NCBI GenBank assembly: GCA_910584035.1
Contig: CAJTZR010000110.1
Location: forward strand, 1-5,538
Source: an uncultured Christensenella sp.
Lineage (GTDB): Bacteria > Bacillota > Clostridia > Christensenellales > UBA3700
Reading direction: 5' to 3'
DNA: 5,538 bases
The position numbers and the translations under genes are program-made. How positions within the stretch are numbered: position 1 is the first letter of the stretch; every line of letters starts with the position of its first letter. Of this stretch, positions 1 to 5,538 are shown one piece after another. The notes beneath the pieces were generated by a model, which ran no database searches, had not been told where the DNA came from, and was given only the letters and a program-made list of their open reading frames with translations.

Positions 1-377
1 TCAAGATTGCGTTTTGTACTATCAGTCAAAACCTCACCCAAAAGTTCAGCAAATTTTGAAGCGTGTTCAGCTTCCTCAAAAGCATATCTCTTGTAAGCCT
101 CAGCGATTTCAGGATAACCTTCTCTTTCAGCTTGACGGCTCATTGCAAGGTACATACCAACCTCAGTACATTCACCCTCAAAATTAGCTTTCAATCCAGC
201 AATAACTTCAGCATCCAAACCTTTAGCAGCACCAACAACGTGCTCAGTTGCCCAACTCATAACACTAGCTGTCATCTCATTGAACTTGCTAGCTGGAACA
301 CCGCATTGTGGGCATTTTGCTGGAGCAGAATCACCCTCGTGTACATAACCACATACAGAACAAACAAATTTTTTCAT
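1..377 (-). CDS. Reverse rubrerythrin (rubredoxin domain first), C-terminal part outside window
   Basis: This encodes a cytoplasmic non-haem iron protein that reduces hydrogen peroxide, taking electrons through a rubredoxin centre to a diiron site. The first 125 residues are visible and the reading frame is still open at the left edge. An N-terminal rubredoxin-type knuckle pair is seen, CSVCG (C6, C9) and CPQCG (C22, C25). A ferritin-like helical domain starts at about residue 36, with E69 in EGE and an EEAEH motif (E102, H105) that fits the first ExxH half of the diiron site. The second half lies beyond the window. Rubredoxin before the ferritin domain is the 'reverse' order known from clostridia, opposite to classical rubrerythrin. 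The start ATG (375-377) has AGGAGAT six bases upstream (384-390). The gene lies 67 bp downstream of the PerR-type gene on the same strand, which fits co-transcription and peroxide control. Family assignment is strong; the exact electron donor cannot be seen. Confidence 0.93.
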   Translation of the reverse strand, partial: MKKFVCSVCGYVHEGDSAPAKCPQCGVPASKFNEMTASVMSWATEHVVGAAKGLDAEVIAGLKANFEGECTEVGMYLAMSRQAEREGYPEIAEAYKRYAFEEAEHASKFAELLGEVLTDSTKRNL

Positions 378-444
378 AAAAATATCTCCTTAATTTTGTT
401 TTTTATTTTATAACAAATGTATCACATATTGCTATTATAACCAA

Positions 445-828
445 TTATTTATCTAATTTACCACTGCATTTAGGACAAAGTCCATAGTAAACCAAACTGA
501 AACTTTTAGGAACTGCACCATTAATTTCAGAAAGTTTAATATTAATTTTATATTTTGTATCATCAAAGTCAATAACCGCACCACATTGTTCGCATATCAA
601 GTGACTATGCCTTGATGTATCCGCATCAAATCTATCTTTTTCAAAAATTGCTGGAACTTTTATCGCCATACCATTATCAACTAATTGATTTAAGTTGCGG
701 TAAACAGTACCCTTAGATATATTAGGCGAAATACTTCTTGCCATCTCATACACAGTGTCAGCTGTTGGATGTTCCTTAGTGCTTTTCAGCACATCCAAGA
801 CAATATCTCTTTGTACAGACTTATTCAT
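445..828 (-). CDS. perR: Fur-family peroxide-sensing repressor, PerR type
   Basis: This is a DNA-binding metalloregulator of 127 residues. It has a winged-helix half (to about residue 60, with HPTADTVY and KGTVYRNL, the recognition-helix signature) and a dimerisation half. All regulatory-metal ligands of Bacillus subtilis PerR have counterparts at a constant offset of 17: H20 (H37), D68 (D85), H74 and H76 (H91, H93), and D87 (D104). The aspartate at the last position favours PerR over Fur, which usually has glutamate there. The structural zinc cysteines are C79/C82 and C118/C121. In the family, Fe(II)-catalysed oxidation of the two histidines equivalent to H20 and H74 inactivates the repressor. 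The protein is somewhat shorter at its N-terminus than the Bacillus protein. The start ATG (826-828) has AGAGG five bases upstream. The promoter and a palindromic operator-like site lie at 896-943, which suggests autoregulation. Peroxide sensing is inferred from the ligands and from the rubrerythrin neighbour. Confidence 0.93.
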   Translation of the reverse strand: MNKSVQRDIVLDVLKSTKEHPTADTVYEMARSISPNISKGTVYRNLNQLVDNGMAIKVPAIFEKDRFDADTSRHSHLICEQCGAVIDFDDTKYKINIKLSEINGAVPKSFSLVYYGLCPKCSGKLDK

Positions 829-854
829 AAATACCTCTTTTTTGCTAACTAAAA

Positions 855-875
855 CTAATCACTAAAGAAGATTAG
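855..875 (-). repeat. Short inverted repeat in the perR leader
   Basis: CTAATC (855-860) and GATTAG (870-875) form six-base arms separated by nine bases, inside the predicted untranslated leader of the regulator gene. In the RNA this would be a small AT-rich hairpin about 25 bases before the start codon. The same stretch carries four CTAA units on the plus strand (845-865). It could be a weak structural element or chance in AT-rich DNA. Confidence 0.25.
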
Positions 876-895
876 AAAATTTATATAATCAAATA

Positions 896-910
896 TAGTA
901 ATGATTACTA
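896..910. promoter_or_regulatory. Perfect 7-1-7 palindrome, candidate PerR/Fur-family operator
   Basis: TAGTAAT-G-ATTACTA is a perfect palindrome with seven-base arms and one central base. This is the layout of Fur-family boxes. It matches the B. subtilis PerR box consensus (TTATAAT-N-ATTATAA) at 10 of 14 arm positions. It covers the predicted transcription start of the regulator gene (about 908), just downstream of the -10 element at 915-920, so a bound repressor would block initiation. A second, overlapping palindrome lies at 906-918 (TACTAA-T-TTAGTA). Binding by the adjacent PerR-like protein is inferred from position and architecture. Confidence 0.6.
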
Positions 911-918
911 ATTTAGTA
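906..918. promoter_or_regulatory. Second palindrome overlapping the perR -10 element
   Basis: TACTAA-T-TTAGTA is a perfect 6-1-6 palindrome centred on 912. It shares five bases with the 896-910 palindrome and covers part of the -10 element (915-920). Its arms resemble those of its neighbour (TACTAA against ATTACTA). The pair may therefore form one extended operator for two dimers, as Fur-family proteins often bind overlapping sites. It could also be a by-product of a repeated AGTA/TACT motif. Confidence 0.4.
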
Positions 919-943
919 TAACATTATTAGTAAATTTTGTCAA
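915..943 (-). promoter_or_regulatory. Sigma-A-type promoter of the perR-rubrerythrin unit
   Basis: On the minus strand there is a consensus -35 TTGACA (938-943), a 17-base spacer and a -10 TATACT (915-920, five of six consensus). The predicted start is near 908, giving a leader of about 80 bases before the regulator ATG at 828. This is the best-matching promoter in the window and probably drives both the regulator and the rubrerythrin. Confidence 0.78.
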
Positions 944-965
944 GAATTTTTTTAAATATTATAAT
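937..965 (+). promoter_or_regulatory. Divergent promoter for the GH36-like gene
   Basis: On the plus strand there is TTGTCA (937-942, five of six), a 17-base spacer and a perfect TATAAT (960-965). Its -35 overlaps the -35 of the perR promoter on the other strand by five bases, so the two promoters are back to back and polymerase could hardly occupy both at once. The predicted start near 972 gives a leader of about 160 bases before the ATG at 1133. The DNA is AT-rich and -10-like strings are common, so the support comes from the -35, the spacing and the orientation. Confidence 0.55.
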
Positions 966-978
966 TTTAATATAATAT
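956..978. repeat. Eight-base inverted repeat over the divergent promoter's -10 and start
   Basis: ATATTATA (956-963) and TATAATAT (971-978) are perfect inverted arms seven bases apart. They cover the -10 element and predicted start of the rightward promoter. This could be an operator for the GH36-like gene. The arms contain only A and T, so chance is a real alternative. Confidence 0.3.
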
Positions 979-1132
979 GGCAACAATTAATAACAGATAG
1001 TATTTTTATTCATTATTGATTTTAACTTATAAATCATATTTGTTTAATAAATTAACTACACATAAATTTATAATCATACTATAAAAATTACAGCAATAAT
1101 TTAACTACATAAAAAATTTATTACGAGGCAAT
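979..1132 (+). other. AT-rich leader of the GH36-like gene
   Basis: This is untranslated sequence between the predicted start near 972 and the ATG at 1133. I see no recognisable riboswitch, attenuator or small gene here. A six-base arm pair TGATTT/AAATCA (1017-1022 and 1031-1036) is too weak to call. The only clear element is the ribosome binding site GAGG at 1125-1128. Confidence 0.4.
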
Positions 1133-2602
1133 ATGCAACTAATCAACTGCAAAATAAGTTATCAAACTGGTGATAGCATTATTTACACAACACAATTAAA
1201 CAATAATGATTTTGTTTTAAATATCCACTCTAAAGAGAATTTGTTGCAAGCGAATATCCACACAAACAAAGATTTATACAACTTTAATATAGATTTTTAT
1301 ATTAAAGTTGATGCAAGTTTTACAAATTTTATAACAAATGCATACCAAACTTGGTCACCATCAATAATCGCATACGACAACAGCAATAAGTCAAAAATAT
1401 TCTCTCACCTTTCCAAAAAATTAACTCGTGGAAGCGGACTAGAATATCTTGGAGAATATGAGCAAGACTATGACCCGAACGCCAGTTTCGGGCTATGCCA
1501 ATTTAGGAAAGATTGTAGCAATGATTGCTTGATTTTTGCAAGCTTAAATGAAGAATATACCTTTACAAAATACACTTATGATTTTGAAAGACATATATTA
1601 AAAATTAATCGAAATTTTAAAGGTTATTCTGTAAATAAACATATGGAACTTGCTAAGGTAATTCGCATTTGTGACACTTATCAAAATGCCATTAATAAAT
1701 TAAAAAGTTCACTTAACTGCCAAGATATAGTTCAAGAAAAGCTACTCGTTTATAATACCTTTAATGAATTTGGCAACGCAATCAGCCAACAAATTATAAA
1801 TAATAAAATCTACACAATAGAGAATTGTTTTAATTTGTTTTTGATTGGTGATGGATATTCAACTACTGGTTATGACTTATTTGATATAGATAGTAAACGC
1901 TTTAAAAATGGTTTTAAATCAATAGTGGATAATATTCATCAAAAAGGAATGAAAGCTGGTATATGGATAGCACCTTTTGCGATTTCACCACTTGCAAAAT
2001 CTTTCGCTAAAAACCAAGACTTAACTATAAAGTTAAATGATAAACCACAAATAACTTGCCCGTTTTGGGAGGGAGTCCATTCCCTTGACATAACTTTAGA
2101 AAATAGCAAAAAATATCTAAAAGAAATGTTTGAGTTAATTGATAGTTGGGGTTTTGATGTTATTTACTGCGATTGCATTTATATGGCTGGTAGTATTCCT
2201 ACCGATGGCAAAACCCAAGCAATGCTAATAAATGACGGAATAGAACTTATTAAAAAGTTTGCAAATGGAAAAACACTTATTTTTGGTGGAGTACCATTTT
2301 TAAGCGGAATAAATAATTGCGATTATATTAGCCTTTCTTCCGACTGCAAAAATATTTGGCACAATCCGTTAAACTTTTTATCACCGCAAATGGATTTAAG
2401 TACAAAAAACAATTTAAAGCACTTGCCTACAAAAAAATATCTTGATTTAATTTATCCTTGTATTTATACAATACCAAACAACAGCAAAATAAAACCGCCA
2501 TTAATTAATACAATCTTAAATAGCTTTGATAACATTGTAGTTACAGATTCTCAAATAAAACCACAAAGTTATCCAAGTGAAATAAATTTACCAACAGATT
2601 AA
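1133..2602 (+). CDS. GH36-type alpha-galactosidase-like glycoside hydrolase, short and divergent
   Basis: This is a probable cytoplasmic glycosidase (no signal peptide) that would release terminal alpha-galactose from oligosaccharides. Residues 1-200 match the N-terminal beta-sandwich of GH36, with NAYQTWS (69-75) for the family's NGYQSWS-like motif. The barrel starts at about 204, with FLIGDGY (236-242) in place of the family's xxxDGW. It continues with KAGIWIAPF (274-282) and HSLDIT (316-321). WGFDVIYCDCIYMAG (339-353) contains the nucleophile D347. GGVPFLSG (385-392) corresponds to the family's CGAPL. SLSSDCKNIW (400-409) contains the acid/base D404. The motif before D404 normally reads RIGxD, and the arginine is replaced here, with S400 at its place. 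No NDPD-like motif follows, and the last 80 residues are not recognisable. At 489 residues it is shorter than Thermotoga GalA (552) or typical members (about 700). A terminator follows the stop, so it is not a frameshift remnant. The start has GAGG four bases upstream. Activity on alpha-galactosides is inferred. Confidence 0.82.
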   Translation: MQLINCKISYQTGDSIIYTTQLNNNDFVLNIHSKENLLQANIHTNKDLYNFNIDFYIKVDASFTNFITNAYQTWSPSIIAYDNSNKSKIFSHLSKKLTRGSGLEYLGEYEQDYDPNASFGLCQFRKDCSNDCLIFASLNEEYTFTKYTYDFERHILKINRNFKGYSVNKHMELAKVIRICDTYQNAINKLKSSLNCQDIVQEKLLVYNTFNEFGNAISQQIINNKIYTIENCFNLFLIGDGYSTTGYDLFDIDSKRFKNGFKSIVDNIHQKGMKAGIWIAPFAISPLAKSFAKNQDLTIKLNDKPQITCPFWEGVHSLDITLENSKKYLKEMFELIDSWGFDVIYCDCIYMAGSIPTDGKTQAMLINDGIELIKKFANGKTLIFGGVPFLSGINNCDYISLSSDCKNIWHNPLNFLSPQMDLSTKNNLKHLPTKKYLDLIYPCIYTIPNNSKIKPPLINTILNSFDNIVVTDSQIKPQSYPSEINLPTD

Positions 2603-2604
2603 AC

Positions 2605-2634
2605 AACAAGATACCAAACATTCGGTATCTTGTT
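2605..2634 (+). terminator. Hairpin terminator of the GH36-like gene
   Basis: Eleven-base arms AACAAGATACC (2605-2615) and GGTATCTTGTT (2624-2634) pair perfectly around an eight-base loop, starting three bases after the stop codon. The trailing sequence (TGTATAATAATCTATTT) is only moderately T-rich, so it is a strong hairpin with an imperfect tail. It confirms that the upstream gene ends here. Confidence 0.8.
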
Positions 2635-2751
2635 TGTATAATAATCTATTTAGCTTGTTTTGATTTTAAATTAAATATAACACTTATTAAATTAATTGTA
2701 TCTTAAATAATTAATTTATAAAATAAAAATTCTTAGTCATATAATAAAATT

Positions 2752-3041
2752 AAGTCAAAATCTTTAAATAAAATTATCTGACATTTTACAACTATATTTT
2801 TTAATTTAATATTAACATACTACTAAAACTAGTTAAATTAATCTTATCCCAATCAATTAATTTAAGCCAAAACATTTAACAAATTTATTTAACATTTTAC
2901 AACCATTCTATTTAATTTTAATTTAGCATATTACCAAAACTATTTAAAACAATGCAATTCCAACCAATTAATTTAAGTGCAAAATATTTGATAAATTTAT
3001 TTTGTATTTTAAATGATTCTTTTTAATTTAGCTTAGGCTTA
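2752..3041. repeat. Degenerate tandem repeat, period 111-112 bp, about 2.6 copies
   Basis: Unit 1 is 2752-2863, unit 2 is 2864-2974, and a partial unit 3 runs from 2975 to about 3041. Each starts with AAG(T/C)(C/G)CAAAA-like sequence. Units 1 and 2 both carry ACATTTTACAAC, an AAAACTA block and a terminal CAATTAATTT. Hand alignment of units 1 and 2 gives about 86 identities over 112 columns with one gap. Unit 3 matches unit 2 at about three quarters of positions over its first 54 bases and then fades. Stop codons fill all frames, so it is not protein-coding now. It lies between convergent genes. It may be an old duplicated noncoding element or a decayed repeat; no function is visible. Confidence 0.72.
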
Positions 3042-3251
3042 CACTTAATACTCGCCTTAATATAACATTTTCTTAATGAGCTAATTTAATCAATGTTTTT
3101 TCACCTAATGATTATCTACATATTATTATTTAGTAATTTTATAACTTAAAACAATTTTAATAAATTGTAGCCTACTTTGCCAAATTTAAAATTGATATTC
3201 TAAATTGCTATTTTCATCTAAATAAATCAGTTTGATTTGAATAATTAATTT
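3042..3251. other. AT-rich convergent intergenic remainder, no gene seen
   Basis: This is the remainder of the gap between the repeat and the stop codon of the large minus-strand gene. All frames are broken by stops, and no RNA gene or known repeat is recognised. The only structure noted is the small hairpin at 3151-3168. The stretch 2635-2751, on the other side of the repeat, is likewise empty. Confidence 0.6.
3151..3168 (-). terminator. Possible weak terminator of the beta-helix/dockerin gene
   Basis: Seven-base arms ACAATTT (3151-3157) and AAATTGT (3162-3168) enclose a four-base loop. On the minus strand the hairpin runs into a short T-run (TGTTTTAAG). It sits about 84 bases after the stop codon at 3252. 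With only two G-C-type pairs in the stem it is weak, but it is the best candidate found in the expected place. Confidence 0.3.
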
Positions 3252-5538
3252 TTAAATAAAATACTCAATGTCAACTATTCCACAAGTTACATTCCAAAGA
3301 ATATTTGCATCACTTTGAGATACCCCATTTTTGTTAACAATTAATGCAGCAAGTTGAATATATGATTTATCAAGCAAAGTATTGTATAAATCGGCATTAT
3401 TTATCAATTGCCTTAGGTAATTCACATCTGCAGAGTTTACTTTGCCATCTCCAGTCAAATCGCCAAGAACGGACAAATAAAACTCCTCTATCATTGAATC
3501 ATTTTCTGTAAATGTTTGAAGTCTCCAACCAGTACCAATAGCAAGTTCGTAGCCATTATCAAGTAAATTTTCAAATTTTACGTCCGCACCATCTCCATAA
3601 ACTATATTGTTGTTACCATCAACAATTTTAAATTTACTGCCAGCAAATTTAATATTACTTGCAAAGCTATTTACACTAGTATTTGGCAATATATTTCCAA
3701 GCACTAAATCACCATTGTTTACTACTTTTCTTAAGTCGTAATCATTTACAGCGTGAATCATATTATTATCAGAATAGCTTTTGCGTTTTCCATTTTCGTA
3801 ATAAATAAATTCATACACATCACTGCTAATAGTATTTTCAAATCTAACTTCACCCTCAACTATTGTAGGTACTTCAGCTTTATCATTTGCAACCAACGCA
3901 CCATTACTATCTATAGCCAAACCATTACTACTGAAAAAAATATTAGGATTAGTATTACCACTTGCACTATAACCATCTGTAAAGCTTGATTTGCCATATT
4001 CGTCCGCTAATTCAATACCAATTCTTGACGAATTGCTTCCGTTTGTAAGGCTACCCACTATTTGCATTTTTTGGTCTACCTCAATTCTTAAATCTGATGG
4101 TACTCCGTGAGCAGTATTATCATAGATATTTATGCTACCACTGAATACAACATCTACAAATTCTGCATTTGAAAAAGCCATTCCACCAGCTTGGCTATGT
4201 AAACCATCATTAATATCAGATTTTACAGAATTACCTGTTATAGTAACATTTTCAATTTTTGCTTGAGTGTTATTACTACTTGAATGTGTAATAAATATTC
4301 CACCACCTTTTGCAGGATTTTGTGAAACATTAATAAAATCATTACTGATTATTTCTGTACCATTAATCACTAAAATAGAATTACTTAAAACACCAGAGCC
4401 ACCATTTAAACCTTGCGAAAAATAAGTTGTGTTGTTAGTAATGATGCAATCATATAGTTCAGTAGTTGGTTCGTCAGCATATTTTTGTCCCCACGCTAAA
4501 ATACCAGCACAGCTACCAAATACATAATTGTAAGATATTATCGCTCCGCCAGATATTACACATTTTGAATTAGAAGTATTTGCAACACCGCCACCGTGTC
4601 TACCATAGTTATGAGAGATAATGCCACCCAAAATGTTAACCTTGCTTTGAATGTAATCGTCATCATCAATTGAGGCAAAATCTATATTTGCTACACCAGC
4701 ACCATACCACTGAGAATTATTAGCTACAACAAAGCCAGAATGTATGTTTGTAGTTCCACCATAAGCACAAATACCTCCGCCATATGAAGAACTTCCACCA
4801 GCAGTATTATTGTAAATAACCCCGTCATAAAAATCTACAACGCCTTGAATTACGCAAATTCCGCCACCATTTACTTTTGTGTAGTTGTTGTAAATCATAC
4901 CACCATACATATTAAGCTTAGCACTCGCACCATAAACCAAAATACCGCCAGCATTAGAAAGGCTTGCACCGCCAGTTATTCTACCTACAACAAGTCTATT
5001 AAGTTTATCAGTATATAGCTCTTTGTACTCCTTACTCAAATCATAGCTATTTTGTACCGCCTCGTGATTATATGTAGAATCTACAATTTGCAATTTCCCC
5101 TCCACACGTATAACTTCGCCATCTGTTATAGCATCTGCATCTATAAGACCTCTGTTAATATTCTTACCATTCAAGTTAAGTATGATATTGGCATTTTTAG
5201 GCACTAATATTGAACCAGTAGTTGCAAAGCCAACACCAGTACCCATTATATGCTTTTCGCTAGAATTAACATAATTCCAGTTAACATCTAACAAAACTTT
5301 AATTTGTTTATTTCCGCTCATTGATGTATTAATAGCATTATTCCATTTTGATACTATTGTACTAGCACTATCTAAAGTCACATCAGGAACAAATTCCTCG
5401 TCTGCTATAGCAACATTTTGGTCATTAGCCAAATTAACACCGCTATTATCGGATACTTTCCCAGCTATCAAACAACCAATTATCATAAGACAAATAATGG
5501 CTACTGCTAAAAAGATTATTCCTACTCTTTTTATGTTT
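3252..5538 (-). CDS. Exported right-handed beta-helix protein with C-terminal dockerin-like module, 5' end outside window
   Basis: The frame is open from the stop at 3252 to the right edge. An ATG at 5484-5486 lies inside a hydrophobic segment, so the true start is upstream: codons before it read NIKR, then VGIIFLAVAICL, then MIIGCLIAG, a signal peptide or membrane anchor. Numbering from that Met, a lead domain spans about 30-170. Roughly nine beta-helix coils follow at 179-460, each with GGG[IV]-like and NN-like motifs (NGGGI 206-210, YGGGI 235-239, HGGGV 297-301, KGGGI 393-397; IYNN twice, IITNN). Residues 592-673 form a linker domain with a PNTSVNSF motif, typical just before such modules. 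A dockerin-like module runs from 674 to about 737, with the intact calcium loop DLTGDGKVNSAD (676-687) and a second loop (715-726) that has lost acidic ligands. The likely role is a cell-surface or cellulosome-like adhesin or carbohydrate-active scaffold; no catalytic motif was found. Substrate and partner are unknown. Confidence 0.85.
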   Translation of the reverse strand, partial: NIKRVGIIFLAVAIICLMIIGCLIAGKVSDNSGVNLANDQNVAIADEEFVPDVTLDSASTIVSKWNNAINTSMSGNKQIKVLLDVNWNYVNSSEKHIMGTGVGFATTGSILVPKNANIILNLNGKNINRGLIDADAITDGEVIRVEGKLQIVDSTYNHEAVQNSYDLSKEYKELYTDKLNRLVVGRITGGASLSNAGGILVYGASAKLNMYGGMIYNNYTKVNGGGICVIQGVVDFYDGVIYNNTAGGSSSYGGGICAYGGTTNIHSGFVVANNSQWYGAGVANIDFASIDDDDYIQSKVNILGGIISHNYGRHGGGVANTSNSKCVISGGAIISYNYVFGSCAGILAWGQKYADEPTTELYDCIITNNTTYFSQGLNGGSGVLSNSILVINGTEIISNDFINVSQNPAKGGGIFITHSSSNNTQAKIENVTITGNSVKSDINDGLHSQAGGMAFSNAEFVDVVFSGSINIYDNTAHGVPSDLRIEVDQKMQIVGSLTNGSNSSRIGIELADEYGKSSFTDGYSASGNTNPNIFFSSNGLAIDSNGALVANDKAEVPTIVEGEVRFENTISSDVYEFIYYENGKRKSYSDNNMIHAVNDYDLRKVVNNGDLVLGNILPNTSVNSFASNIKFAGSKFKIVDGNNNIVYGDGADVKFENLLDNGYELAIGTGWRLQTFTENDSMIEEFYLSVLGDLTGDGKVNSADVNYLRQLINNADLYNTLLDKSYIQLAALIVNKNGVSQSDANILWNVTCGIVDIEYFI

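Noticed and set aside
63..413. Open frame of 116 codons on the plus strand
   Set aside because: It lies antisense to the rubrerythrin gene, whose family motifs and ribosome binding site are clear, and its translation resembles no protein family.
415..429. ATGTATCACAT as a second PerR-type box before the rubrerythrin gene
   Set aside because: Only five of seven arm pairs match in a 7-1-7 layout and it resembles the 896-910 site poorly.
434..439. TATAAT on the minus strand as a separate promoter for the rubrerythrin gene
   Set aside because: No acceptable -35 is found 16-18 bases upstream (best is about three of six), and such strings are common in this AT-rich DNA; a weak internal promoter remains possible.
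1017..1036. TGATTT/AAATCA hairpin in the GH36 leader as an attenuator
   Set aside because: Six AT-rich base pairs with an eight-base loop and no alternative pairing partner; not above chance here.
1133..2602. Frameshifted longer alpha-galactosidase
   Set aside because: No continuation with GH36 motifs was found in the other frames, and a strong hairpin terminator starts three bases after the stop.
2752..3041. CRISPR array as an explanation of the repeat
   Set aside because: Conserved and variable parts do not alternate as short identical repeats with unique spacers; whole 111-112 bp units are similar and diverged throughout.
2640..3251. A decayed protein-coding gene between the convergent genes
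   Set aside because: Stops are dense in all six frames, and no family motif could be recognised even when frameshifts were allowed by eye.
3753..3989. Open frame of 78 codons on the plus strand
   Set aside because: It is antisense to the large beta-helix gene, of low complexity, and has no convincing ribosome binding site.

Overview
The window reads as chromosomal DNA of an anaerobic, very AT-rich, low-GC Gram-positive bacterium, most likely an uncultured member of the Clostridia. This rests on four things: a reverse-type rubrerythrin, a PerR-type regulator, good AGGAG-like ribosome binding sites, and a secreted beta-helix protein ending in a dockerin-like module. The taxonomic call is inference, because no marker gene is present.

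Positions 1-943 hold a minus-strand oxidative-stress unit. A Fur-family regulator of PerR type (445-828) is followed 67 bp downstream by a reverse rubrerythrin that runs off the left edge (1-377). The regulator has a strong sigma-A-type promoter (TTGACA, 17 bp, TATACT). A perfect 7-1-7 palindrome (896-910), with the architecture of a Fur/PerR box, covers the predicted start site. The simplest model is an autoregulated peroxide-response operon that makes its own peroxide-reducing enzyme.

From the same point, a second promoter (TTGTCA, 17 bp, TATAAT, 937-965) fires to the right. Its -35 overlaps the regulator's -35 on the opposite strand. It would drive a 489-residue cytoplasmic protein of the GH36/clan D alpha-galactosidase type (1133-2602). 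This protein keeps both catalytic aspartates but is short and diverged at its C-terminal end. The gene closes with a clear hairpin terminator (2605-2634).

Positions 2640-3251 lie between convergent genes and hold no gene. About half of the region is a degenerate tandem repeat of 111-112 bp (2752 to about 3041, roughly 2.6 copies), which no reading frame explains.

The right part (3252-5538, minus strand) is one large gene for an exported protein whose 5' end lies just outside the window. In order it has a hydrophobic export segment, about nine coils of a right-handed beta-helix with GGG[IV] and NN motifs, a linker domain, and a C-terminal dockerin-like module with one intact and one degraded calcium loop. 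Together with the alpha-galactosidase this suggests a glycan-using, probably gut-associated lifestyle, but nothing here ties the two genes to one pathway. No wholly new system is evident. The most informative parts are the shared divergent promoter and its operator, the noncoding repeat, and the beta-helix/dockerin protein.
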